Counted from the stretch's first letter, positions 44,300 to 55,770 are shown. The stretch: DNA of 64,000 nt from Moniliophthora roreri (GCA_001466705.2 LATX02000252.1:142066-206065), one strand, 5' to 3'. The notes: generated by a model from the sequence alone, not told the origin. Numbers and translations: made by a program.

Positions 44300-46415
44300 A
44301 TTTTGAACATATGCATGTCTTGCGTGCCATTGAATATATGCAGAGCAGACAGTGACAAATCAAGAGACTGGAATATATATATGATGTCTAGGTACATTGG
44401 AAAAGACGAAAAGAAATAGTCCATATGGCCATATGCATGGATTTCATCAGTTAACCATCGACATCGACATTCATGTCAGCATCATGCGATGCGTGAGGTT
44501 TCTCCAGTTTCTTCTTCTTTGACTTCAACTGGCCCGGGTCAGCATGCTCCTCTGAATCTTCATATTCATCATCTGCATTAGCCCTACACTTCCCCTTCCC
44601 TTTACTCTTCTCACGATCGTGCAGTTTCTTCAGGAGTTCAGCTTGCTTTTTCTGCTCCTCCGTCAATTCCAAGTCAATCTCTGGTGCTTCCTCATCATCA
44701 CGGCCAACCATGTTTTTGAGTTCTTCCGTACTCGGTAGCTTGTACTGCTCCCAGATCCAGTTACCCTCCTGTATCATGAAATCACACAATGGCATCTTCT
44801 TCCAATGCGCAGCCTCATCTGCATTCCCGAAGAACTTATCTTTCCACCTGTCGGGAAGGGCGATGGTAGGGACTCTTCCAAGGTATTCTTTGCGAATCTC
44901 GGCGTCCCTTTCGTTGAACCACGTAGGATCGAAATAGTCAATGGGAGTTTGGCTACTTGGAATACTGGGAATTGCTGGCTCGATAGGTGTGTCTGGAACA
45001 GTGCAATCATGCGGCTTTGTTGTACTGGCCCGCCTAAGCCGCTTGTTCTGCAGGTTATGCTTGTCGATCTCACAAGTGAAAGCTGTGACCTTCTCAGCAC
45101 GTCCTGGCTTGGACTTGATCCAGTAACACTGCTTCTCAGGGTCCCATTCATCCTCAGAGATGGACTGGGGATGGCAGAACAAGTTGCAAACGGGCTCAGG
45201 GAATCCCTGGTTCTTGAGGTACGCAAATCGGTCTTCCTGAAGCTGTTAACGCAATACATGAGTAGGTATTCATTTACAGCAACAATGACTTACACTCTTT
45301 CTCCTTTTGTAAACATTCGTCATGTCCGACCTCTTCTTGAGCTCACCAGGCTTTCTCAACTCAAGGATAACTTGCTTCTTCAAATAGAAATGCACATAGT
45401 GGTCATACATTCATATAAGAAGATCGATATTGGCAACTTGGGACCGGATCGGTTGGAGGTGATTATAGGTGTGATGCGCGACCATGTCTTGGGAAGTCGA
45501 AAGTGCTATGGAGTGGTGTGCATTATTATATGGCGTATTGAAGTTCCCAGTATAGTCAGGCCACCATTGAGAAAGCCCAAACTTAACAACTGTGACCAGA
45601 CTGTTGGAGAGCTTGTCATCAGCTACTGTAGCGATGTTATGCAAGTGGGTGCTCGCAGATTTTGCACTCCCTTCAGACCTAAGTTTGTCGATGTGTCCGC
45701 ATATCTCTGTGATTTCTGTCTGGAATACAGGACGAGACAATCCTTTATAGATCTGATTGGTACTGAATTTCTTCTCAAATGCACTGATGAGGTCAGACAC
45801 GGGAGGTTTGGGAACCACATCTTCTTCAAAGAATTTAGCAAGGATACAGATGTGTGTAATCAGTGCCAACTGTGAAACCTTAGTCTATAAATCATGAAAG
45901 TGAAAGTTATCACTGAACTTACATTCATCTCTGCTGTATTCACGTTATCCAATCCCCATTTCCTCCTCATTTCCTTCGTGACCTGCAGAAACCCCAGTTT
46001 CTTCTTCCATGTAGCCTCACATTGACTGGAAGATGGCTCATCATCAAGGTTGAGAGGCTTGGTCTTCCTTCAAGCATTACTTTTCGAGCCAGATGGCTTC
46101 CTGTTATGGTCGTCATCACTGTCACTATCACTATCGTCGTCGCCAACGCCACTGGTAGGCTTGCTGCTGCCTCCACTGCCTCCAGCAGGTTTACTGCTGC
46201 CTCCACTGCTTCCAGCAGGCTTGCTGGTGCTGCCAGCGGGTTTACTGCTGCCTCTACTGCCTCCAACAGGTTTGCTGGTGCTGCCAGCAGGCTTGCCGCC
46301 AGTAGCATGGCTACTCTCATGACTGCCACCGGCGGTAGTGCTGTCACCGAGACCACAAGGTGAGCTAGACCCTGCTGGTGCTTTACCTTTGCCCTTCAAG
46401 TCAAAAGACCCTTCC
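44300..46415. repeat. assembly overlap: copy of 42183-44298
   Basis: Offset 2117, no difference seen over 2.1 kb. The second copy continues into CATTTTCC... beyond 46415. Confidence 0.9.
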
Positions 46416-46417
46416 AT
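44451..46417 (-). pseudogene. conserved basidiomycete protein linked to Tnp2, complete copy
   Basis: ATG 46415-46417 (MEGSFDLKGKGKAPAGS). Exon 1 encodes a Gly/Ser/Lys-Pro-Ala repeat region (SSKPAG repeated) and acidic GDDDSDSDSDDD, then, after a TGA, RKTKPLNLDDEPSSSQ. A GT-AG intron (about 45870-45921) leads to a folded-looking exon (ITHICILAKFFEEDVV, SRPVFQTEITEICGHIDKL, NIATVADDKLSNSLVTVV, GNFNTPYNNAHHSIALS). Another TGA (after ANIDLLI) is followed by MYDHYVHFYLKKQVI, then an intron near 45240-45293. The last exon (LFCHPQSISEDEWDP, DDYFDPTWF-like, coiled Lys/Glu region) ends TAG/TAA near 44451. The same architecture accompanies Tnp2 in other basidiomycetes as far as I recall; function unknown, possibly a DNA-binding partner of the transposase. 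The plus strand across it also has a 356-codon open frame, judged to be a shadow. Confidence 0.65.
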
Positions 46418-46529
46418 TTTCCTTTCGAGCTGTTCGCAAAGACGTTTGACTAGGAATATTGCTAGTAGAGTAGTATACAAACTAGTACTGGCCATCTACC
46501 ATTCCAGGGAGTTCCGGAAGCCTTGAATG

Positions 46530-47968
46530 GATTCTCATTGCCAGTGTTTGTTTTGACAGTGACTGACATTATGCTCAGTGACTGAAACGGTACAGAATCT
46601 GATAAGAAACCTACCAGGCTCACAAGGTTCTCTTTGTTCCTTTGGCGATTCACCCAGCTTTGGAAATGGTGTGTACATATCATCTGAATCCTCGCTGTCG
46701 GTAATTTCCACAAGAACTAACACAGTAATCAGTGACTTGTATTATAAACTCGAAGATCCAAGGATGAAACTAATTACTTGGTTCAGAAGGGCCTTGCTTC
46801 CTTGACAATTTATCCGGCCGTGGAAGTGGTGTGGGCGTATTATCTTCATCACCTCCATTCCCTTCTTCTAACGTGTTTGCTACTTGCCGCATTTCTTCGT
46901 CTTCGCTTTGCGATACCTGCAGAAAGAGGGGCTTACCCCCATCTATTGCCATATCCAAATCTTCCTCTTCCTCCTCCTCCTCCTCCTCTTCATCGTCGCT
47001 GTCATCGCCATACTTGTCAACACCCGCCTCGTCATCAATGAAAGGATTTCGGGGCCAACGTTTACGCCTCTGAGATTTGGCGTTATCTTTCTGCCTCTCG
47101 GAGAAATCATGTTCTCACTGAAAGAAAGCATCTGTCTTCTTCCCTAAAGGATTGATTAACCAGTGTTCAGTGGCATCTAGAATGAGAATCATACCTGTAA
47201 TGCTGTTTTTTACTGCTCTTCCTTTGCCGACAGGTTTCTTCTTGCCTCCAGCCTGCATTCTCTTTTCTGCAGGCACGTCCTGCAGCTCTTCCATGGTAGA
47301 ACTCACCTGCTGTAATGGAGTAGCAGGAGCAGGTGGTGGAGCAGCTGTTCCGACGTTGGGTTGTTTGTTACTGGGGGTGATATTGACAGCGGCATCTGCG
47401 CTACTACCGGTAGCTCTGCCAGAGGTAGAGGTAGCTCCGGTATCCGCGGCAGCTTCTGTCGCTTGCCTTTTATCTTCCGTGATCTGATTTTGAAGACGTG
47501 CAACTGGAAAAGAAGACTGTAAGCAAAAAAAAATACTGACAAAAACACACAATGACCAAATACTCACTACTCCTAGGATTCACAGGGCCAAGTTGAACAG
47601 GGCCATGTCCTTCATCTGACTCATTGTCAATGGAACGATGCTGGAGCCTGTGAGTATGGGGGGTATGCGGATCCCTTTCTGCACGAAAGAATTCTGTGGT
47701 ACCTTGAAATCGTTCAATCAGTGAGTGCTTTACTTTTGAATGAGATGTTGAACATACCCAGTCTTCCATACTTTTCCCCAGTTTTTGATTGAACCCTTGG
47801 TCCTCTGGGTTTATCATCCCCAAATCCACCACTTGCCAGAAATTGCTTCAACTCTGTTATGACTTCACCATGTGCCTGGGTGCTTGATTGAGAGGGTGGC
47901 TGGCGAGGAGGCTGTTGAGACAGTGCTGGTGGTGGAGCAGCTGGACGAGGAGGAGGAGTTGGTGCCAT
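46530..47968 (-). CDS. multi-exon disordered, acidic protein gene in the CACTA element
   Basis: ATG 47966-47968 (MAPTPPPRPAAPPPALSQQ). Exon 1 47758-47968 ends before GTATGT, and exon 2 starts at GTACCACAG (near 47703, TTEFFRAERDPHTPHT). Further exons give VARLQNQITEDKRQATEAA, a Ser/Ala/Pro-rich region, MEELQDVPAEKRMQAGGKKKP, a basic to acidic stretch (DDSDDEEEEEEEEDLDM near 46960-47010), then QSEDEEMRQVANTLEEG and PTPLPRPDKLSRKQG. The 3' end could not be fixed and may lie near 46530. Mostly low complexity. By position it could be the second (TnpA-like) protein of a CACTA element; that is inference only. Confidence 0.5.
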
Positions 47969-48419
47969 TGCATGAATGTCTCATCAATAGCGAACCTCTT
48001 AAAAGTCTGCCTTCTTTGAGTCTTTGAGTCTTTGATTGCTTAAAATGAGCCTCCAGCGTGTACGTGAAATGATGGGCATGTATAGAATGCCATATGTGTG
48101 TGGATCCATGAATGGCTCAGACAAAGACATCGTGTTTTGAGACAAAGGAACCTGCATTTTTAATAACTTGAGAGCAGGATCACCCAAGCAAAGCGTGAAG
48201 TCACACTAATTGTGAAATGACCAGTCATGTGAATAATAAGTAGAAATATTTGTGAAATGAAGGCACACACCAGTCACCAAGAAACATCCGAAGAAACCAG
48301 TAAACCTTCAAAACGACAGTCGGAGAATTCACAAGCACTTCAGCCGCTACATCTTGATGAATGAGGCTAGACGAAAAATTGATGATCAGCCTAATCAAAT
48401 AGCTGAACGAGAATCCAGC
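47969..48419. other. spacer; weak minus-strand coding traces
   Basis: No reliable gene. Minus-strand fragments near 48225-48420 may belong to the inverted partial gene in the left palindrome arm. Confidence 0.35.
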
Positions 48420-49570
48420 TGGAGTGTACCAATTCTTCGACAAATCCTCCAGCACAATATCAAGTAATTCATTTACGCGCATTGTAGACGAACCAGCAGT
48501 GCCCAACAAATGGCTCATGGGCGTAAAGATCAGACATCATCCAGCCAAAACTACCATCATGAACATCAGGCTGAACTGGCAAAACCATGGTGCTGAATCA
48601 GGCTTAGGAACAGGCAGAAAAATATCCGAAATCGGGTGCCTCAGTCAAGAGGTTCTTCAAGTGAGCCTACAGAGGTAAAACAGGTCAGCTATCATGTACA
48701 ACGTTGAGGACAGTGAGCTAGAAACACAACTTTGAATGAGCAGAACCTCCCTATGTTTTTTTTTTCTCTTTCCCAGCTCATTCTGCCGTTCTTTTTTGTT
48801 TCTCTCACACTTAGTGTTTTATAATGTTCAAAAAGATTCATTTGAACAGCTTACTAGACTACTGTACTAGATAAAGTGGAGGAAATTGCTTACCTGCTCA
48901 CATTGAGTCTCTTGATGGTGGTGGTTGGGGACGAAGAGAAAAGGGAAATTCCCATGCCTGTCTGCATGGGTTAGGTTGCACGGAACCGTCCAGGATTCTA
49001 CAGAAGGAAAGAGTCCAGAGCCAGGGTCTGGACTCTTTCCTTCTGTAGAATCCTGGACGGTTCCGTGCAACCTAACCCATGCAGACAGGCATGGGAATTT
49101 CCCTTTTCTCTTCGTCCCCAACCACCACCATCAAGAGACTCAATGTGAGCAGGTAAGCAATTTCCTCCACTTTATCTAGTACAGTAGTCTAGTAAGCTGT
49201 TCAAATGAATCTTTTTGAACATTATAAAACACTAAGTGCGAGAGAAACACAAAAAAGAACAGTAGAATGAGCTCAGAAAGAGAAAAAAAAAATGGGGAAG
49301 TTCTGCTCGTTCAAAATCGTGTTGTCCTGCTACTGCCCTCGTCTTTCTGTACCATACTGATTTCTTTACTCCTTTAGGCTCGTTTGGAAGTCCTCTTGAT
49401 TGAGGCACCTGATTTCGGATATTTTTTACTGTCTTTCACCCCTGGTAAGTACCACCTAGTTCCAGTCCTTGCTACCTTACTAATTATTGTCAGGTCAGCC
49501 ACGATGTGCATTGAAGAATTTCTCGATATTGTGGTGGAGGATAGCGACAACTGGAGTTGTCCGAGATACG
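48420..49570. repeat. large palindrome (inverted repeat) inside the CACTA element
   Basis: The arms meet at GAGTCCAGA (49011-49019), loop GCCAGGG, TCTGGACTC (49027-49035). About 250-300 bp on each side are almost perfect. Further out the arms still align with more differences, e.g. ATATCCGAAATCGGGTGCCTC near 48628 against its complement near 49407, and the coding segments LLDIVLED (minus, near 48460) and FLDIVVED (plus, near 49520). The right arm is the 5' part of the plus-strand gene ending at 50779; the left arm is an inverted copy of that part. Confidence 0.92.
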
Positions 49571-49589
49571 CAGTGTGTTGAGGAGTTGA

Positions 49590-50779
49590 GTTCTTATTGA
49601 GTGAAAGTGCAGATAGAACTGGACTTGTTCACTGCCCAGAGTATATTGGAACTTACCCAAAAGTAGTTCCTACACGATCACCACTTCTGTCCCGTCCCTA
49701 TCTATGCTTTCTGGCCGGTTCCCAAGAGCTCAATCTTCTACCCTTCCCAAGAGGATCTCATCCCGCTTTAGCGTCAACTGCAGCAAACTGCACTTCCTGA
49801 GGCCCAGAGTAATGTAGTCGTGGAGACACTGGAAACGGCAGACCCTTGGGATCCCTAGGATCCTCGTCAAAAGGAGCCTCCACACAATCCAATGTTCATG
49901 TCTACTGGATCCATGTCACCTCTTAGAAACCATCATGCCATTCGGAATCACATTTTCAGCCAAGCTCCTAACATATCGGTATTAGGAGACGAGGATACTG
50001 AAGCACCACTAACTCCTCGAGCCATGGAAGGTGATTATGGAAACACTTTCCGACTCAACAATACCCACCTCTGGAATAGGGCTACACTCCCAACAACTGC
50101 ATGGGTCTTCACGGGCGACGAATACATGTCTCCACCTCCCACTCCACCTCGTCTATCGCCCTCACCGCCCTCACCTCCTCTTCCCTTAGCCTCCTCCTCC
50201 ACTGCGTCTATGCTTTAGCATTGGTGTCTTCATCCAAATCTGGTCGATAGGTTAATTCAGGTCAAGTTTGCAGACCTGCCTAAACCAACTTACATTCAGA
50301 CAATGAAATGACCAACGGGTGCTATCATACCTATGCGAAAGAAAGGCGGGCTGTGGCAAGATACATCACCTTCTTCAGTGCAAAAATTGCCTGTCAGGAC
50401 TTTCACTAACCAGTCTCTCATGGTGATTGTCGACAGCAATGAGGAGCACATCGGGAAGTTGGTACGAGGTATCTATTACTTCTACAATGGTAGTAAAGCC
50501 AAGGAGAAGAAGTGGTGGATTGTCGCTACTGTTAAACCAAAAATGACATGGATGCCAGCTGAGATTCCAGAACTGCTCGACGTAGACCCGAATAATCTGG
50601 CTCTCACTGAGGACACATCGGAGGCCAAGGCTAATGCGAAGACAACGTTCAACACAATTCGCTCTGCAGCACAGACGCAACCTCCAGAAGTCAGACATGC
50701 ATATGATGAAGACAGTGCTGTTTTGTATTTCTGTGATCAGCAGTTACGTGCCTTGGTGGGGAATATCGGGACATTATAG
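49590..50779 (+). pseudogene. conserved plus-strand gene of unknown function in the CACTA element
   Basis: One frame reads from about 49810 through ATG 49892 to TAG at 50777-50779, interrupted by TAG near 49852, TAG 50216-50218 and TGA near 50309. These are explicable as CAG to TAG and CGA to TGA. The first part is disordered and Pro/Ser-rich (SPPPTPPRLSPSPPSPP). The second part (50333-50779) is well conserved-looking: VIVDSNEEHIGKLVRGIYYFYNG, EKKWWIVATVKP, LLDVDPNNLALTED, KTTFNTIRSAAQ. This resembles a protein family often seen beside transposons in agaricomycetes, but I cannot name it. Upstream exons lie in the right palindrome arm (MCIEEFLDIVVEDSDNW near 49504). Confidence 0.5.
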
Positions 50780-50889
50780 GCACATCTAATCTGTATAATA
50801 TTTTGATCATGAAACAATTTCCATATCTGAAACGAATCCATATTTGACCTTACATCTGGGAAATTCTGATAAATCATAAATTCTGGGTA

Positions 50890-51030
50890 ATTGAGTATAT
50901 ACTAAAGTTTTTGATATATTACATGAAAAATATATTGTAGCCACAAGGCGGACCGGGGCAGATGGCTACTGCTGTCCTACTGCCTCTACGGCAGTAGGGT
51001 GGGCTACTGCCCTGGTCAATGCGTCTGGTG
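50890..51030 (-). repeat. right terminal inverted repeat of the CACTA element
   Basis: Inverted match to 35421-35570. CTACTGC 50966-50972, CTACTGCC 50977-50984, GGCAGTAG 50990-50997, CTACTGCC 51004-51011; terminus CTGGTG at 51025-51030. Confidence 0.8.
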
Positions 51031-51043
51031 TTATTGCGGGTCA

Positions 51044-51561
51044 TTGTTGAGACAGAACGGAGACGTAAAGCGCAGTGGAGTGTGCTCAACTCACATTTGT
51101 ACGAGAACTTGTTTAGAACCTTGAGGGTTGTAGAGGTGCGATGTGCAGAGTAGTCAATGTAAATTGAACTAAAGAATGTAGCTACATACATGCTTGCTTT
51201 TATACTACTCTAAAGGATAAGTTCCATAGATATACGGAGAAACCTAGTAAGCTATGGATGTAAGCTACTGAATACTTGTGAGACGAAGTATCCAAGAATA
51301 ATGTGTCTTGGAGAGACACAATACAATCGTCTGACAGCGGAAGGAACTATACATGAATTCTACATGTGTTCTACTGTATTGTGCATGAGGCTACAATACT
51401 CCTACTGGACGAGGGAGCACTCCTATGACTGTAGTGCAAGCTCCGGAGAAGCTCAGGAACATACTTTGTAGGTTCCGTAGTTGATCACATACGCAAGTAA
51501 TACAATAACTAGTGTTCCTAATGTACCTAGTTTAGTATAGTACAGGTACGGTGCTTCAACA
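51044..51561 (-). repeat. Copia 3' LTR
   Basis: 518 bp between TGTTGAG and TTCAACA (inverted TGTTGA/TCAACA ends). Its first 94 bp match 63907-64000 with few differences. The bases right of it (CTCCCCCTCAC, 51562-51572) are, on the minus strand, a polypurine tract GTGAGGGGGAG. Confidence 0.92.
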
Positions 51562-51603
51562 CTCCCCCTCACTAAGTTTGTGATAAACTTTGTAGTGATT
51601 GAG

Positions 51604-53087
51604 CTATATGGAGGAATCGGTCTTATAGAATGTAAGGCCGAGAAATTCTCTGTGGCGTTGAAATTTGTCCCAAGGTAGATTCTTCGTCATAAGATCCGCA
51701 GGTTGTTGATTTGTAGGGATGAAGAATACTTCTACTTTTTTCTTGGCAACGCATTCTCGAATATGGTGATATTTAATATCAATGTGCTTCATTCGTTTTT
51801 CAGTAACTTGATTTTTACTGATGAAAATAGCACCTTGATTATCACTAAGCAATGGTAGTTTTGCTATAGGATATTCGATTTCAGAGAATAGATTAATTAT
51901 CCATTTGATCTGTCTAGCACAGTCAGATAAAGCCATATATTCGGCTTCAGTACTGGATAATGCTACGGATTTCTGTTTTTGTGAAACCCAGAAGACCGGA
52001 GCACAAGCGAAGTTAATAAGATAACCTGTCTGTGAGACTCTAGTGTCTTCATCTGTAGCCCAGTCAGAATCGGCATATGCTATGAAACCTTGTTCTCCTT
52101 GCTTATCTTTGTAAGTAAGAGAATATTTGCAGGTTCCGATTAGGTATCGAATGATGTATTTCGCTTTGTTGAGATGCTCCTGAGTAGGATTTGTCCCATA
52201 TTGCGAAAGTTTGATGACCGGAAAAGTTATATCTGGTCGGGTACCTAAGCATAGATATAGAAGTGATCTGATCACTGATTGGAATTGGGATCTAATTGTA
52301 GAGTTCGCTTCTCCTTGATTAGCCATAGGTTTGTAACCGGCAGGTAATGGAGTACGAGTGGGGTTGGCATTTTCCATACCAAAGTGTTTAATGATTTTCT
52401 CGAGATAGTCACTTTGATCAAGTGATAGAGTACGTTGCTTTCGATCTCAAGTAATCCGCATTCGTAGGAATTCTCTTGGTTCGCCTAAATCTCTACATTC
52501 CCATATTTTCATGAATTCTTTCTTCTTGGAATGAAGAAGGCTAGAATTTGAACCCATGAAAATCGCATCATCTACATATACAATGGCAATGATTATATCA
52601 TTTCCACGTATAAAGTAATATACACCAGCGTCTGATATACAGCGCTTAAATCCTAGTTTTGCCATGGATTTAGTGCATTGGTACCACCATGATAAAGAGG
52701 CTTGTTTTAAACCATATAATGCACGGCGTAATAACCAAACTTTATTTGAACCTTTGACGAATCCTTGTGGTTGTTCCATGTAAATCTCCTTGTCAAGTTC
52801 GCCATAGAGAAAGGCTGTTTTGACATCTAGCGCTTGGATATCCCAATCCTCAAGAGCGGCTAGTGCAAGTAGTACGCAAACGGTTTCAAAGCGTACTGCC
52901 GGAGAAAACAATTCATCATAATCTATTCCTTCGACTTGTGAGAAACCTTTTGCTACAAGTCGTGCCTTATAATGGCCATCTGTTTTGACGTCAAAAACCC
53001 ATCTGGATTTTATCGCTTTTCGACCTTGAGGTAAATCTACAAGTTTGTAAACATTACGTTCTTGTAGTGATTTGAGTTCGTCATGAC
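51604..53087 (-). pseudogene. pol: Copia RT C-terminal part and RNase H
   Basis: RT segment with [23 protein letters not shown] near 52770-52830 and the catalytic YVDDAIFMGSN near 52545-52580. Then TGA at 52447-52449 (after RMRIT, where arginine is natural), then LPAGYKPMANQ, GTRPDITF and RNase H (YADSDWATDEDT, LSSTEAEYMALSDC, ILVTE-like QVTEKRMKHIDIKYHHIRE) to TAA near 51604. Apart from the TGA the frame is continuous. The N at 53088 separates it from an overlapping copy of its 5' part. Confidence 0.92.
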
Positions 53088-53088
53088 N

Positions 53089-54433
53089 ATGATAAAGAGG
53101 CTTGTTTTAAACCATATAATGCACGGCGTAATAACCAAACTTTATTTGAACCTTTGACGAATCCTTGTGGTTGTTCCATGTAAATCTCCTTGTCAAGTTC
53201 GCCATAGAGAAAGGCTGTTTTGACATCTAGCGCTTGGATATCCCAATCCTCAAGAGCGGCTAGTGCAAGTAATACGCGAACGGTTTCAAAGCGTACTACA
53301 GGAGAGAACAATTCGTCATAATCTATTCCTTCGACTTGTGAGAAACCTTTCGCTACAAGTCGTGCCTTATAACGGCCATCTGTTTTGACGTCAAAAACCC
53401 ATCTGGATTTTATCGCTTTTCGACCTTGAGGTAAATCTACAAGTTTGTAAACGTTACGTTCTTGTAGTGATTTGAGTTCGTCATGACATGCAGCCATCCA
53501 TTTCTTCTGTTCATCTTTTGACAGAGTTAGAATGTCTTTGTATTGCCATTGACGTACGTTGTCAATTGACAATGCTGATGCCATAATGTAATCAAGGTAA
53601 CGAACTCCCCCTTCCTGAGAAAGAATTTGTACATAATTGACCACTTCATCATCAGTCTGAGGTGGAGTTCGATCAATTTCTATATCATTATGATCTTGTT
53701 CCATTTCATCCTCATTTGACTGTTGTATTTGATGTTCAGCAGGTGGAATTTCCTGCTCATGGTCACGACTACTACCTTGTATGAATTCCTGATCAGGACT
53801 TTCACCTTGATCATTAGAATCAGGTAAGTTGTTATATGTACGCAGACGTAATCTATCTCGGATAGGCATACGACCCATTGCGTCTCCATACCGCTGTGGT
53901 ACACGAGTCTGTCTTTTAGGACGACTTTGTTGATGTTGACTAGGGTCAAACATCTGTACCCTTCGTCGCATTCTCCTGTTTATATTATGAATTTCAGAAT
54001 CTATTGGGTTTTGCGGCGGTGCAGTATTTTTAGGTCGTGATTGATCCTCACCATCATTCTGGTTCTGATGATGATCCACAGGATCATTACCTCCGTTGGG
54101 ATGTTTAGGTTGAGGGAAATCAGGATGATCGTCATCATCGTCATTTCCTCCCCCTTGATCGTGATTTTGATGATCATCATCATCATTATCCGATCGTGGT
54201 CGATTAATACCAGTAAAAGGAATAGATAAGATTCCATTGGTTGATTGTAAGGTTCGATCAACTGAATTAGACGAGTACGGAAAATCTTCTTCATCGAAGT
54301 CTGCTTGAGCAGCCGTAAATATCGTCTTATCCTGTCGCATAAACCGGTATCCTATAGGTATGTCTCCACCATAATGCTACATTGTGGCCTAAAATCCTTT
54401 TTGGCCCAAATTGGAGGTTCCCATGATTTACTT
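53089..54433 (-). pseudogene. pol: Copia RT N-terminal part with acidic linker (copy A)
   Basis: 53089-53487 repeats 52689-53087 (offset 400). Coding continues upstream: [25 protein letters not shown] near 53340-53420, [13 protein letters not shown], then the linker [19 protein letters not shown], an Asp/His-rich stretch ([17 protein letters not shown] near 54140-54190) and [19 protein letters not shown] at 54280-54340. Before that (54341-54433) the sequence no longer matches the integrase end of copy B and seems non-coding, so this contig derives from a rearranged or different copy. The arginine codon at 54335-54337 is CGA here and TGA in copy B. Confidence 0.85.
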
Positions 54434-54434
54434 N

Positions 54435-54961
54435 TCATTAGAATCAGGTAAGTTGTTATATGTACGTAGACGTAATCTATCTCGGATAGGCATACGACCC
54501 ATTGCGTCTCCATACCGCTGTGGTACACGAGTCTGTCTTTTAGGACGACTTTGTTGATGTTGACTTGGGTCAAACATCTGTACCCTTCGTCGCATTCTCC
54601 TGTTTATATTATTTATTTCAGGATCTATTGGGTTTTGCGGCGGTGCAGTATTTTTAGGTCGTGATTGATCCTCACCATCATTCTGGTTATGATGATGATC
54701 CACAGGATCATTACCTCCGTTGGGATGATTAGGTTGAGGGAAATCAGGATGATCGTCATCATCATCATTTCCTCCCCCTTGATCGTGATTTTGATGACCG
54801 TCATCATCATTATCCGATCGTGGTCGATTAATACCAGTAAAAGGAATAGATAAGATTCCATTGGTTGATTGTAAGGTTCGATCAACTGAATTAGACGAGT
54901 ACGGAAAATCTTCTTCATCGAAGTCTGCTTGAGCAGCCGTAAATATCGTCTTATCCTGTCA
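54435..54961. repeat. overlap: second version of 53811-54337
   Basis: Offset 624, slightly diverged (e.g. TGATCATCATCATC against TGACCGTCATCATC). Beyond 54961 it continues into integrase, unlike the first version. Confidence 0.85.
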
Positions 54962-55770
54962 CATGAACCGATATCCTTTAGTATTAGGAGCGTAATCTAG
55001 AAATGTCATACGTTCCATTTTCTTTGAAAGTTTGTTCTTGCATTGTTCTTTATGAATAAAAACATACGCTGAACATCCTGGTGTCCTGAAATAAGAAACA
55101 TCAGGTACTTTCTTACTATAGATTTCAGTTGGAGTTTTCCACTCTAAGCGTTTATTCGGAGTGCGATTATATACATGTACAGCGTTGTTCATCATAAATT
55201 CCCACCAAGATTGTGGTAAGGAAGCATGATTGCGGAATTTTTCTGCTTTTTCCGCTAGAGTTCGAATTGAACGTTCGACTCTTCCTTGCTGTTGATGTAT
55301 ATGAGGAGCTGAATTTCGCATTTGAATTCCATTATCTTTAAGATATGTCTGGAACTCATTTCCAAAGAATTCTCCACCATGATCAGTTTGAACACATTTA
55401 ATGATTTTACCAGTTTGCTTTTCAGTTAAGGCGCGAAAGCGTTTAAAGCTGGTAAGTGTTTCAAATTGATTCTTAGTTCTTTGATGATAAATCCATCCTA
55501 CTGAGGAATGGTCATCGATTAGAACTAATGTATAACGATTTTGGTGGTAAGAATTAATAGGAAACTCCTTAATATCCATATGAATGAGTTCTAGGATATT
55601 TTCTTTACGCTTTTGAGAACTATGGTAAGGTTTAGATGCTGTTCCTCCTTCAGCACATCCCTTACACAAAGACTTTTTAGATCCTTGTTTCTCAATGGAA
55701 AATCCTTTGCAATGCTTCATGCAGTTTGTCAATACACGATAAGGTATATGACCAAATCTGTTATGAGCAA
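54435..55770 (-). pseudogene. pol: Copia integrase and linker (copy B)
   Basis: Reads from the N at 55771 leftward: GAG-pre-integrase zinc motif (HNRFGHIPYRVL, CMKHCKGF, CKGCAEGG; the H and C residues of the HHCC domain), then the DDE core with D in MDIKEFPIN near 55580, D in QTDHGGEFFGNEF near 55380 and E in QQGRVERSIRTLAEKAEKF near 55270. Then TPNKRLEWKTPTEIYSKK and the RT-proximal GCSAYVFIHKEQCKNKL to YRFM. TGA at 54959-54961 follows; copy A has CGA there. The linker continues past the stop. Confidence 0.92.

Larger units (their letters stand above)
35421..51030. mobile_element. CACTA-like (EnSpm) DNA transposon carrying several genes
   Basis: The left end, CACTGGATGCATTGACCAGG at 35421, and the right end, read inward from 51030 as CACCAGACGCATTGACCAGG, are inverted repeats. 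They extend about 150 bp and contain repeated GGCAGTAG/CTACTGCC subterminal blocks. Termini starting CACT/CACC and subterminal repeats are typical of CACTA elements, and a Tnp2-type transposase lies between them. Three assembly overlaps (39018-40609, 41181-41698, 44300-46415) inflate the length; about 11 kb is more likely. Target duplication is not clear (TGA left, TTA right). Confidence 0.7.

Noticed and set aside
48867..49179. Two 84-residue open frames with nearly the same protein on opposite strands
   Set aside because: They are the automatic result of the palindrome centred at 49023, not two genes.
35421..51030. KDZ (Kyakuja-Dileera-Zisupton) transposon with a TET/JBP gene
   Set aside because: Considered because of fungal context, but the transposase blocks and CACT-type termini fit Tnp2/CACTA, and no TET/JBP dioxygenase motif was found.
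54001..54294. Met/Ile-rich minus-strand frame (97 codons), also at 54625-54918
   Set aside because: Out-of-frame reading of the GAT/CATCAT-rich linker between Copia integrase and RT.
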